The position numbers and the translations under genes were made by a program. Positions 1 through 10,849 of a DNA stretch of 64,000 bases are shown in pieces. Origin of the DNA: Haberlea rhodopensis (Eukaryota; Streptophyta; Magnoliopsida; Lamiales; Gesneriaceae); assembly GCA_907163345.1 (NCBI GenBank), contig CAJQUN010000003.1, positions 5,305,821 through 5,369,820 of the forward strand, written 5' to 3'. The notes under the pieces are model-generated. The model saw nothing but the letters and a program-made list of their open reading frames with translations. It had not been told where the DNA came from and searched no databases. How positions within the stretch are numbered: position 1 is the first letter of the stretch; every line of letters begins with the position of its first letter.

Positions 1-230
1 GGAGTTTCTTCGGTTGCTTCAACTGTTGTACCAAGGCCTAAAATTGGTGTAAGCAATTGGTGCAATTCCTGATAGCTGTTGAAAATCACTACCTTTCGGA
101 TTCTACATACGACTAAGCGACGTCCTTGGCGTCCCTCATCGAACGGCCACTGCCAGTTCTTGCAGAATGTAGGAAGTGAAATGGAGCATATGGCTAGAAC
201 CTTATTTTTCTTGACATGATCGTGTAAAAT
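1..230 (-). CDS. Unidentified partial coding exon at the left edge
   Basis: The minus strand is open from a TAA at 231-233 down to the window edge, about 76 codons. Its composition looks coding, with a Trp/Cys-rich start (FCKNWQWPFDEGRQGRR), then a basic VVCRIRKVV stretch and a Leu-rich end. In-frame AG dinucleotides near 150-165 could be the acceptor of an internal exon, so the true left boundary of coding may be shorter than the open frame. I do not recognise the family and assign no function. It lies on the same strand as the SEP2 gene and downstream of it, about 560 bp from the SEP2 stop codon. It could also be the tail of a decayed transposon ORF, but I see no transposase or Gag motif. 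Confidence 0.35.
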   Translation of the reverse strand, partial: MLHDHVKKNKVLAICSISLPTFCKNWQWPFDEGRQGRRLVVCRIRKVVIFNSYQELHQLLTPILGLGTTVEATEET

Positions 231-790
231 TTATTTTGTTTTTCAATGAACTCCTGGCATATGAATGCACGCTTATTTGTAATGGTTTCTTCACACCAAT
301 GTCGATGAAATAAGCTCTTGGACATAAACGCTAATACGAAGAAAAATTATTATTTAAAATGTAAATATTATTAAAAAAAATGAAAATAATTTAAAAAAAA
401 CAATTGTCAGTTTTTCCTGTCAAAATAACATCGAAAGTCTAAAAAAAATATTTATTTTAGACAAGAACATAAATATAATCTCTTGCTTAATGTGTGCTTG
501 TATTGGGGTCAAATTTTACTTTCTTGCTGATGATATGTATGAGAATCTCTTTATTTCTAGTATGCTTCCTTTTTTGTTCTTTCCACATGATGTTGGTGTT
601 TGCAAAGTTTAAAAGCATAGAAAACTCTATTAGGATGCCAAGACTCGATCCAGCACCATATATATATACAAGAGTTGAACAGGATCTCCTTTCACTAATA
701 AGAAGCATATATCACTATTTACAAATATTTTCATCTAAACTTATATATTACTCCCCCCTTAATATATTTGCTTCGTCCACAGATTATTAA

Positions 791-1868
791 TTAAATATCA
801 TCGGACCAATCATGAATATCAGAGTCATAGAACAGTCCATCAATTATCTGATCAACGAAAGAATCGATGAAGGTGTTGCAGCTTGATGTAAGCAATGGCC
901 CAACTCTGTTTCGAGCACTCGAAAACCAAGCAAATAGCGCAGCACTTGTCACCGCCGCCAAGCAAACGCCCGCGGCTTCTGAAATCCGTTGCACATCCAG
1001 CTTCCGAAACACTGAATTCCCAGTCACCACTTCTATGCTAAGTGTCGCGGCAAACACAATCTGCAAGGATGGACAGATTATTAACGATGTTTCTTTTTTT
1101 TTTTTTTTGTAGAAATGATCTTTCTTTTTTTCTTTTTTTCAACAATTTTTAGAGAAATAACCAAAAAAAGTGATCTGTTTCTTGGAATCCTCAGGATCAT
1201 TGTTAGTTATCTAACCTGTTTCTTGGGCTCTCAACAAGACTGAAACTTATTACATTGATCGGTCATACCATACACAAAACACACGTAAACATATATCTAT
1301 ATATATGTATAAATGTATAAGTCTGTATTTGTGTTGGAGCATGATCCACCACAAGACCATGGTGAGTCAACCTTCAAAATAATTACCACCATCTAGTGTA
1401 ATCATACTCTATTTTAAATCATACTCATAAAAATAGGGATAATAAATTTTAAATCCCATTTTAAAAACATCCAAATAGTTAAAATAAAAATTTAAATTTC
1501 AATTGATTCGATCCAAAGTCAACTTCAGTACCCAACTCAAACAACAAAATATGAAGAATAATCCGAAATTATATTACCATGGCAAGACGGCCAGAGATGA
1601 TTTCAAAGTCCTCGCTCTTCTTGGAGCTCTCAATATAGTCCGACAACGTTTCGAAAAATCTGGAAACGTCGACGTTTTGATTCTTGGCTTGCTTCATCAC
1701 CCCACCACGTTCATCCGCAAAAGACCTCAGCGTACACAGCCTAGGCTGCAGCACAATCTTCCCATAATTCTCAGGCAACTGCGCCTCCGCCACCTTCACC
1801 TTCCGAGTCTCCACCGCCTGCTTCTCCGCCCTCATCTGGCAGAAAGCCGGTCGCGCAGCCAGGGCCAT
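791..1868 (-). CDS. SEP2: Stress-enhanced protein 2, chloroplastic (two exons)
   Basis: This encodes a thylakoid-membrane protein of the extended light-harvesting (LHC/ELIP) superfamily. SEP proteins are induced by high light and are thought to bind chlorophyll and protect photosystems. Exon 1 is 1578-1868 and exon 2 is 791-1060. The minus-strand intron (1061-1577) begins GT and ends AG at phase 0. The joined product is 186 aa, close to the roughly 200 aa of plant SEP2. Residues 1-40 form an Ala/Arg-rich, acid-poor transit peptide. A conserved IVLQPRLCTLRSF block follows, then the LHC helix motif FEIISGRLAM, with the Glu and Arg expected to pair and ligate pigment. A second hydrophobic helix (VCLAAVTSAALFAWF) and the conserved end FIDSFVDQIIDGLFYD complete it. 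The intron falls inside the LHC helix, directly after GRLAM. An ACGTGG-type element lies about 95 bp upstream of the ATG, compatible with light/ABA control, but this is inference. The match to the family is by recognition, not alignment. Confidence 0.93.
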
Positions 1869-3717
1869 GACTAGGGAAGTTGCCTAGATTATTTCTTTGT
1901 TTTTGTGAGAATATTCTAGCTATTTGTTGAGCTGGTTCTTGTTTGGTGGACACTGAAAGATCCACGTCTACGTAAAGTTTGATAGAGAAAATAAATTAAA
2001 ATAAATATATTATTGAATCATATATATTTCTGAATATAGATCTTCCATGCTTTATCGAGTCCAGATGGTTTGGATCAACGGGCCATAAATTATTCAATGT
2101 TAATATCGTGTATTTTTTTTTAAAAAAAAAACTTAAAATTCAATTCACTTCCACCATTTTGGATGATTCGTGGCAGCCATCGGGGTGAGAAGCGTGGAGC
2201 TTATGTACCTCGTTAACGTTCCTTTCGTTTTCTTTCTTTCTGTCTTGAAAGGTAGTTGGAGAATGTTCTCGTTGATCTTCAATGGACGTTGACTATGATT
2301 TATACTAATTACTATTAAATTATATTTGGATAAAAGAATTTAAAACTTATAATTTTAAAATTGATATGTAAATATATTATTATTTTAAATTATTTCAAAA
2401 TTTAAATGAATATGTATTGAAAATATAGTGGAATTTAAAATACTTAGTTCAATTTAATGTCCAAATATAAATAATGGATTTGAGTAGAAAAATTGAAATA
2501 TAATCATATGAAATTCTTCAATCCAACACAACCTTAGATTATATTATCGGATTAAAATTTTATGTGGACAATTCTTGTTTATTTGTTTAATTGTATTATA
2601 ATCAAAATATATTTTAACTAATATTAAACAATGTAGTTTAAATAATAAAATACAGCTACACTTCGCATTGAGTTATGTTAAGAATATATTAGATTTCAAC
2701 TCAAAATCAATGGTAATATGAGGGTCAAATCCTAATAATATGATTCGTGATCACACAATGATAATTACAGCGTAAACAACGGAAGATTTGTTTAAAATTT
2801 ATTAACATGTGGCCCTAAAACTTTCGGTATGATATAATGCAATGCATGCCGTATCGGTATCAGGTCAATCACCCAGCCACTTGATATATCAGCATCAATC
2901 AAATCGCTATGAAATCATAGTAGCTCGAGCCTGCCAAGCATAAGGGATAATAAGTGATGCGTCATCAAAGCGTAATCACATCCCAAGTCTTGACATAGTC
3001 AGGGACATACACTGGATGCCACCAGCAAGGTGCCACCAATCCATCGTCTCAACAAATCATAGTAATCAGAGGAAACCACGATTCCCTATACCTTTCAGGC
3101 CATTTAATGCCGGTCATAGTATCGCGGTATCAATCTCCAATGATTATTCGAGAGTCCAAAAATAAACAGGGTATTGAAGGATCATAGTTCAACGTGCATG
3201 TCAATGCGTCGATGCTTGTATAAAACATGGTGTGTGTTAACAAAATATTTATTTTCATACACCGATATGCTATTTATGTATGCTATGAATGCCACATAAT
3301 TTAAATAAAATTATGTAGCTACGTAATCTCAAGTAATTCACATAAATCATCAAATCATATATCAACTGAGACAAATACGTGTCGTATATTAGCCGATCAC
3401 AACATACCTTATATGCCATCATTTTCCTTACCGTCTTCAATCGAGCCATAGAATGTGGTGCAACCTTCAATCTAAATATAATCGATAATTACACTATTCA
3501 ACCATATTTTCCTTATATATACTGATTATTTCAAAACAATGCAATAATAACACAAATGCTATTCTACTTCCATATTCAAAGCAAGGGAATATTTATTTCA
3601 TTAATTAAAATCTTATACAGCGTCTTTCTTTATTAAACCAAAAGACACCCATATGTCCTTACTCAATGTATTATTCAACTAACAATCCCATTTACTATTG
3701 AAAAATTAAAATCTTAA
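1869..3717. other. Gene-free AT-rich spacer with a possible decayed MITE
   Basis: This holds the SEP2 upstream region and AT-rich intergenic DNA with no convincing ORF. Between about 2297 and 2534 the two ends are loosely complementary: TTATATTTGGATAAAAGAATTT on the left, and the reverse complement TTGTGTTGGATTGAAGAATTT on the right. This resembles the MITE at 63291-63771, so a degenerate copy of that family is plausible. I see nothing else in it. Confidence 0.4.
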
Positions 3718-3974
3718 TGTTGAGAACACACAAATCAATAACGCAGCGAAAAAAATAATTATCCATATCTTATGTGAAACTAGCAGGAAACGATATCAAG
3801 ATAACCAATAATTTCAGCAAACACAATCAAGCAGATATAAAACGATACGAACAATTTTCAACATAAAAAAACTCTCTGGTGTGAGGAGTAAAAACCACAG
3901 GGCTATAGTCCACCCAAATATCTTCACTATAATGAATAGATAGATTATAATCTATTCACAACCAGAAATCAATC
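3718..3974. repeat. Left part of an older LTR-like repeat split by the copia insertion
   Basis: It begins TGTTGAGAACACACAAATC, a start typical of plant copia LTRs, and is interrupted at 3974 by the younger element. The sequence resumes after 9145 with ATGCACAACCATCAATC. I infer a solo LTR or relic. The outer right end, near 9770, could not be fixed. Confidence 0.4.
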
Positions 3975-5401
3975 TGTTGAGCCTTAAACGCATGGTTGCG
4001 TTTAATGCGTTAAATTATCCCTGGTTAATCTTTGAGTTTTGATGATCAACAAAACTTGTGTTTGTTATACTAATGCATCTACTTAGTGTACAGATTAAGT
4101 GATGAAAAGTGGTTTGGAATGAAGAAAATCGAGTGTGCATATTCTGGCCTGGATCGCCCCAGGCGATGGTGATCATCGCCCCAGGCGATGGTGATCATCG
4201 CCCCAGGCGATGGGTGCCAGGCGAGGTATCGCCACGCACATCGACAGAGGCGATGGCTAGGCGAGCATGCGAGGAAGATCCCTCCAGGCGATGATGACCA
4301 ACGCCTGAGGCGATGGCAACCAGGAGCGACATCGCCCCGCACATCGACAGAGGCGACGCCGAGGCATACGCGGGCATGCGCGCAGGGGAGATCGCTTGAG
4401 GCGATGGCATGATCGCCCGAGGCGATGCGTTGAACGCCTGAGGCGATCTGGACTTCGCCCGAGGCGATGCAAGATTTTAGGCTGCTGAGGCTACGACATT
4501 TTATTTTAATTTGGATCGCCTGAGGCGACCGGGACATCGCCTGAGGCGATGCGTGATTTATGCTGACCGTTGGGGAGCGGCGATGGAGATCGCCTGAGGC
4601 GATCGAGGAGTGATTTCAGCCTTTTGTGTAGCAACGGCTAGTAGGAGCCTAGGGGGCCTCCTACACTATAAATATTGATGCTTTGGAGCATTTTGAAGAT
4701 AAGGAACAAGCCTACAAACTTCTACAAAGTCTTGATAATTATTATTTCAAATTGTATTGCAATCTCCATACATTGTTGTTGTATTGGAGTTTGTAATTCT
4801 CTTCTTTGTTAGAGTCTTATTTTCTTCGTGTGAGTGCACCGTGAAGGTGTTTTTTTGATTTGATCTATTGTAAAGGTCCTCCAACACCAAAGCAAGTTGG
4901 AAAATTGTAAAGTCGCCAACAAGTGAAGTTGGTGCATGTGTTGTGGCTATCCTTGGAGCTCTTAAGGCCAAGAAGACTCGTGAAGAGTGTTGGTAGCTCG
5001 GGAAGAGCTTTGTGTACTCGGGAAGAGTATTGTGCTCGGGAAGAGCTTGTGTACTCGGGAAGAGTAGTGTGCTCGGGAAAAGATTTGTAAACTCGGGAAG
5101 AGTTGTTGTTGTGGCTAACTTGGAGCCCTCAATGCCAAGACCAATTGTTCTAGTGGAAGCTCGGTTGGAGGTTATCTAATCGGGAAGAGGAGACGTAGGC
5201 GATTCATCACCGAACTTCTATAACAAATCTCTTGTCATTTTATTGCTTTATTTCTTTACGCATTTATTTATTTTGTTGTTTTCATTTATCGATTGACGTA
5301 AGGCTTCCGCAAAGCGCAAAACTCTTTTAGTTTTTCAAACTCATTTTAAAACGCTAAAGTAGCCAAGGAATCTCATTCACCCCCCCTCTTCGATTCCAAC
5401 A
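3975..5401 (+). repeat. 5' LTR of the copia element (1427 bp)
   Basis: It runs from TGTTGAGCC to CGATTCCAACA and is near-identical to 7776-9145. Between 4150 and 4615 it holds an array of imperfect GATCGCCTGAGGCGATC-type palindromes. A TATA box (CACTATAAATATT) lies at about 4663-4675 and is the probable promoter for the gag transcript. A second internal repeat is based on CTCGGGAAGAG, with about nine copies in 4995-5185. The LTR is 57 bp longer than its partner, mainly because it has extra palindrome units. Confidence 0.92.
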
Positions 5402-5403
5402 AG

Positions 5404-5415
5404 TGGTATCAGAGC
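5404..5415 (+). other. Primer-binding site (initiator Met tRNA)
   Basis: TGGTATCAGAGC lies 2 bp after the 5' LTR and is complementary to the 3' end of plant initiator methionine tRNA, the usual minus-strand primer of copia elements. Confidence 0.92.
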
Positions 5416-5451
5416 CATTTGATTTTTGTTTTTAAATCAAAATCTTTTTAT

Positions 5452-7090
5452 ATGGCTAATCTAGCAAATGAGTTTGCTCAAGGTCAATTGACAAATCGCC
5501 CTCCGCTTTTCACGGGTGATAACTACGGTTATTGGAAGAATAGAATTTCTCTATACATCCAATCCGTAGATTATGATCTATGGAAGATTATAGTGAAAGG
5601 TCTATATTCCTCTAAAGGAAGTTGGGGGAATAAGTGTTCCCAAATAAATGGACGATTTCACAAGAGCGGACATGATTTTAATTTCACAAAATGCTAAAGC
5701 TATTAATATTTTGCATTGTGCTTTAGATATGAAGGAGTACAACCGGATCTCGATGTGCTCAACCGCAAAGGGAATTTGGGACAAATTACAAATTTGTCAT
5801 GAAGGCACAAATCAAGTGAAGGAGACCAAGATTGATCTATTGCAACTCAAATATGAGACATTTGAGATGGAGTCCGGAGAAGAAGTTGATTCGATGTTTA
5901 GGAAGCTCACTCAAATAATCAATGAGCTTGCCCAACTAGGAGAGAAGTATCCTCCAAAGCAAATATGGAGGAGAGCACTAAGGGCCTTGCCTAAGGAATG
6001 AGACGCAAAGAGGACGGCAATCATCGAGTCAAACAAAGGAGAAAATGCTTCCTATGATCTTGATGAGCTCCATGGCACATTGGTGACCCATGAGCTTGAA
6101 GTGTCAACAAGAAGAGAAATAAAGGAGGATGATAGATCCATGAGGAAGGGGATTGCCTTGGTTGGAAGGAAAGACCATTCCGATGATGAAGAAGAAGATG
6201 ATGATGAAGAGATGATCGTGTTCACAAAGAAGTTCAAGAAGCTCTTCAACAAACATAGCAAGTCAAAGACCTCTAACGCTACCAAACATGAATCCAAAAA
6301 TGAGGTAACTTGTTATAATTGTCAAGAAAAAGGCCATTATGCTAACAAATGTCATAGGAAGAAGAATGAGGACAAAGGGAAGAAGAAGGTGTTTATAGCC
6401 ACATGGAGTGATAGCGACTCCGATGAAGAAGAAGCCAAAAATCTTTGTCTAATGGCTCTTGGAGATGAAGATGAAGAGGATGATGATGAGATACCATCTT
6501 ATGATGAATTATTAGATGCTTATAATGAACTCATTGATTGTCTTGGTAAAACCAAGAAGAGCAACAAATTGCTTAAGCTAGACTTGACTAAGAAGGAAGA
6601 AGAAAATATTATTTTGAAAAATCAAGTGCTTGATTTAAAGACATCTTTTGCCAAGTTTAGTGATAGTAGTTTAAAGATGAATGAGTTGCTTGGATTGCAA
6701 CGTTGTAGCTTTGACAAAGCCGGGTTAGGTTTTTCAAGCAAATCAAAATCATTTTCAAACATGTTAGCTAAAGCCAAGCATGATTCTCCTACTTGCAACT
6801 ATTGTTGTAAAAATGGGCATACAAAGAACAAATGTAGGTTTGCTAGAATCCAATACCAACCTAACAAGAGGTGGAAATGGATTCCAAATGTGCCAAAGGA
6901 AGTTAACCCTCTAGGACCCAAAAATCAAATGGGTACCAAAGATCCTCATATTGTTAATTTGTTTTGTAGGGACAACAAATGGATGGATGGCACAAGCAAT
7001 TCAAAGGAAGAGTTCATCTTATTCACCTCAATAGAAGAGGCGCGAGGCATTGGACCAATGACAAGAACGAACTCTTGTCATCGAGGGTAA
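5452..7090 (+). pseudogene. gag: Copia-type Gag, frameshifted and interrupted
   Basis: The reading frame starts at the ATG at 5452 (MANLANEFAQG) and shows a copia Gag N-terminal domain (DUF4219/UBN2 type), recognisable by NYGYWKNRISLYIQ and DYDLWKIIVKG. The frame is lost near 5600, and the downstream frame carries a TAA just before 5648. That frame then runs to 7090 except for a TGA at 5999-6001, where the family normally has Trp. Two CCHC zinc knuckles follow: CYNCQEKGHYANKC in the middle of the protein and CNYCCKNGHTKNKC near its end. Acidic, coiled-coil-like stretches lie between them. Gag packages element RNA in virus-like particles. With three lesions this copy is dead, yet its layout is otherwise full length for a copia Gag. 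Confidence 0.85.
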
Positions 7091-7775
7091 AATTTACTTT
7101 ATTTATTTTAGAAGAGCAATTCAAATTTCATTGGCACAAATTAATTATGATCAATAAATATTGAAGCTCAATATTCATTGTAGTAAAATGGAATACCCCT
7201 TAGCATATGCACATATAAATTATCTTGATGCATGATGTATGCTTATCTTTTTATAGTAAGTATCTTGACATGCCTTGCATTCAAATTTGAATATGCTATG
7301 TGAAAATGTGCAATTATATGATTTGTTATAACGCATTGATAATTTTATTGTTTATTGGGCATGAATGCATGAACATATGCACACATTGCAACATTTAGAA
7401 TTTATTGTTGAGTGCCTTAAACGCATGTGTATTTCTCTAATTGATTTAATCTAATAGCTATTACATGCTTGGTGAGGACCATGTGTAAAATTGTTAAAAT
7501 ATGTTTGAGCTATATTTATTTAAATTTTATGCTTTTTGATTATCACAAAAAGGGGGAGAATTTTGTGATAAACTTGAACCTTAATACATGCATAGTTTAA
7601 GGGGGAGAGTTTATGTATGCATGGTTTGAGGGGGAGAGTTATTTGTTTGATGCTTTACTTGTTTAACTTGTATGTGTTATGCAATTGTTAAGGGGAAGTC
7701 ATTTTTTTACTCACATTACTTGCATATTACTTATTCAAATTTATCAAGTTCAGTGATCATCAAAAAGGGGGAGAT
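7091..7775 (+). other. Non-coding 3' leader with multiple polypurine tracts
   Basis: No ORF is present. Purine runs recur at 7547-7559 (AAAAAGGGGGAGA), 7597-7609, 7624-7638, 7689-7698 (weaker) and 7762-7774. The last abuts the 3' LTR and is the functional plus-strand primer. The repetition of this tract upstream of the LTR is a feature reported for Sireviruses. Confidence 0.8.
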
Positions 7776-9145
7776 TGTTGAGCCTTAAACGCATGGTTGC
7801 GTTTAATGCGTTAAATTATCCCCGGTTAATCTTTGAGTTTTGATGATCAACAAAACTTGTGTTTGTTATACTAATGCATCTACTTAGTGTGCAGATTAAG
7901 TGATGAAAAGTGGTTTGGAATGAAGAAAATCGAGTGTGCATATTCTGGCCTGGATCGCCCCAGGCGATGGGTGCCAGGCGAGGCATCGCCACGCACATCG
8001 ACAGAGGCGATGGCTAGGCGAGCATGCGAGGAAGATCGCTCCAGGCGATGATGACCAACGCCTGAGGCGATGGCAACCAGGAGCGACATCACCCCGCACA
8101 TCGACAGAGGCGACGCCGAGGCATGCGCGGGCATGCGCGCAGGGGAGATCGCTTGAGGCGATGCATTGAACGCCTGAGGCGATCTGGACTTCGCCCGAGG
8201 CGATGCAAGATTTTAGGCTGCTGAGGCTACGACATTGGATTTTAATTTGGATCGCCTGAGGCGATCGGGACATCGCCTGAGGCGATGCGTGATTTATGCT
8301 GACCGTTGGGGCGCGGCGATGAAGATCGCCTGAGGCGATGGCTGAGGCGATCGAGGAGTTATTTCAGCCTTTTGTGTAGCAACGGCTAGTAGGAGCCTAT
8401 GGGGCTTCCTACACTATAAATATTGATGTTTGGAGCATTTTGAAGATAAGGAACAAGCCTACAAACTTCTACAAAGTCTTGATAATTATTATTTCAAATT
8501 GTATTGCAATCTCCATACATTGTTGTTGTATTGGAGTTTGTAATTCTCTTCTTTGTTAGAGTCTTGTTTTCTTCGTGTGAGTGCACCGTGAAGGTGTTTT
8601 TTTGATTTGATCTATTGTAAAGGTCCCCCAACACCAAAGCAAGTTGAAAAATTGTAAAGTCGCCAACAAGTGAAGTTGGTGCATGTGTTGTGGCTATCCT
8701 TGGAGCCCTTAAGGCCAAGAAGACTCGTGAAGAGTGTTGGTAGCTCGGGAAGAGCTTTGTGTACTCGGGAAGAGTATGTGCTCGGGAAGAGCTTGTGTAC
8801 TCGGGAAGAGTAGTGTGCTCGGGAAGAGCTTTGTAAACTCGGGAAGAGTTGTTGTTGTGGCTAACTTGGAGCCCTCAAGGCCAAGACCAATTGTTCTAGT
8901 GGAACCTCGGTTGGAGGTTATCTAACCGGGAAGAGGAGACGTAGGCGATTCATCGCCGAACTTCTATAACAAATCTCTTGTCATTTTATTGCTTTATTTC
9001 TTTGCGCATTTATTTATTTTGTTCTTTTCATTTATCGATTGACGTAAGGCTTCCGCAAAGCGCAAAACTCTTTTAGTTTTTCAAACTCATTTAAAACGCT
9101 AAAGTAGCCAAGGAATCTCATTCACCCCCCTCTTCGATTCCGACA
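7776..9145 (+). repeat. 3' LTR of the copia element (1370 bp)
   Basis: It runs from TGTTGAGCC to CGATTCCGACA and is followed by the CAATC target duplicate at 9146-9150. It carries the same palindrome field (about 7950-8355), TATA box (near 8413) and CTCGGGAAGAG repeats as the 5' copy. It lacks two 22-bp palindrome units present near 4166-4209 of the 5' LTR and has a small extra unit near 8338. Confidence 0.92.
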
Positions 9146-9775
9146 CAATCAATGCACAACCATCAATCAATTTCAAGATAATAAATTCTTGAAATAACAC
9201 AAGAATGGAAAAATCTCACCCAGAGGTCTCCAAACCAAAATCTGTTCGAAACATACCCCAAGATGTTAAGAACACTTGGTCCAAATGTGAGCCTAATCCA
9301 ACGGTTTAATTTCTATCAACGGCCTTTTCAATCAGACTGCTCTGGATTCGCTCGAGAAAACAGCAGTTTGATCGCCTTCGCTCTGTCAATCAACTTCCTG
9401 CTCTCAGTCAGTCCATGCCAAGGGTAAGATTCAGCCTTTCGAAACCAACCCAAAAGTCCACAAAGCCTTATCTCCATCGTTCACATTTTAGTTCACTCTC
9501 TTGTGAACGTGATGTCCAAATTGCAGCTCGATCCAAAGGTTGAGTTTTGATAAAATGCTTCTTGAAGCAGGCTGTCCTGCAAGAATTTTCAGATCCGAAA
9601 ATTCTCACTTTTGGTGTGTTTCACGCGGTTTTACTGTTGAATCTGATGGTGTGTTTGGGTTTGACACACCCTTATATACTCCATATAGGCTTGCACCATA
9701 CAGGCCAATTTATTCGGCTTGGACTATCTCCACATGAGGAAACTCAACCCAATATTTAACACGTTCCCTCACATG

Positions 9776-10030
9776 TGACATTATATAAGTCAAACAAGTG
9801 GATTGATAGCGCGGGTGACGGTGAGCATGTGGACGGAATAGTCAATCACATGAAAAACCTGCTCTGATACCGTGTTAATAATACATGAGGTTCGAACTCA
9901 AAACCAATTGACAATGAGTGGAGTTATCTATGTATCTTATAAAGAGATAGCATATCTTGTAAATATTCTCAATGTGAGACAACTCTCAACATGTTACACG
10001 GAAACGACATTGCCTCGAAGGGCAAAAGCT
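9776..10030. repeat. Degenerate LTR-like repeat, first copy
   Basis: This shares blocks with 21413-21660: ACATTATATAAGTCAAAC, a GTGGATTGATA block, a GGAATAGTCAATCACATG block and then a CTGATACC-type block. The last contains GCTCTGATACC, the reverse of a Met primer site, so the repeat probably derives from a minus-strand copia LTR and its adjoining primer site. From 10030 to 10850 the sequence is AT-rich with no feature I can support. Confidence 0.5.
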
Positions 10031-10849
10031 CCATCTCATTTTGTAATTTCTTGTTTATTTATATAATAGAAATTATGCTGTATTTTCGTCATGTAGTTAT
10101 TTGTTATATTTTGGTGATGCTATACATTTCACAATTATAAACTCACCAAAAGTTGGTTATTATTACATTTATCAATATTGTTATTGCTATTATTTGAATC
10201 TATACAATGTCAATTTTCCATCCAAGCTCGGGAAGAATTTCAAAAATATGAAACTTCATAAGTCATAGTTTACTCGCAGAAAGCATGCATAATTTTTTTA
10301 TTATTTATTTTTTAACCCTTTAATTGACATCCCATTGCATTCCTTCACATTCAAATTCAAATCTTTTTAATTTACTTCTATTTTGTTTCTCTAACAAATA
10401 ACTCTCAGATTCGAGTTTCTAAATATAAATCTTATAATCGAATTTTCTTTTTGAACAGAAAACATGAATTATATTAAATAACAAACATGTACAATTGATA
10501 CACTATACTAAACATACAAAAAGGTCTAAAGGGAAGTTGCTGCACGATAGAAGTGTTAATACTTGACCGAAAAAGTGCAATGATCGACAGAGCTTAATCG
10601 GGTACCTTGATACCATGAGACCCAAAGTGAGATCGAAAAAGGGAACGAAATTGACAAATAAAACAATCGCATATAATATAGGTTGACATGAACTAATGTT
10701 TAACTCAAAACACTTATGAAATTAAATAACTAAATGAATGTGTTAATTTTTTTTTTACATTATAAACAAACCAAGGATATAACTTAATCGATCAACTCCT
10801 ACTAATATAAGGGAATATTTGATGCTTCCCCACGGAAATTGGCCCGCGA

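Larger units (their letters stand above)
3975..9145 (+). mobile_element. Non-autonomous Ty1/copia element, Sirevirus-like, gag only
   Basis: This is a structurally complete element. It has two direct LTRs beginning TGTTGAG and ending CA, a 5-bp target duplication CAATC on both sides (3970-3974 and 9146-9150), an initiator-Met primer site after the 5' LTR and a polypurine tract before the 3' LTR. The interior is only 2374 bp. It contains a broken copia Gag and no protease, integrase, reverse transcriptase or RNase H, so it must have relied on proteins supplied in trans. Long LTRs full of palindromes, and several purine tracts upstream of the 3' LTR, are described hallmarks of the Sirevirus lineage. 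That lineage placement is inference, because no RT is present to test it. Confidence 0.9.

Noticed and set aside
494..790. 98-codon plus-strand frame downstream of SEP2
   Set aside because: AT-rich, hydrophobic and low-complexity. It looks like the SEP2 3' flank and has no family resemblance.
4079..4537. GC-rich overlapping frames on both strands of the copia LTRs (also 7880-8273)
   Set aside because: They are translations of the palindrome array. They carry repeats rather than domains and occur in both LTRs.
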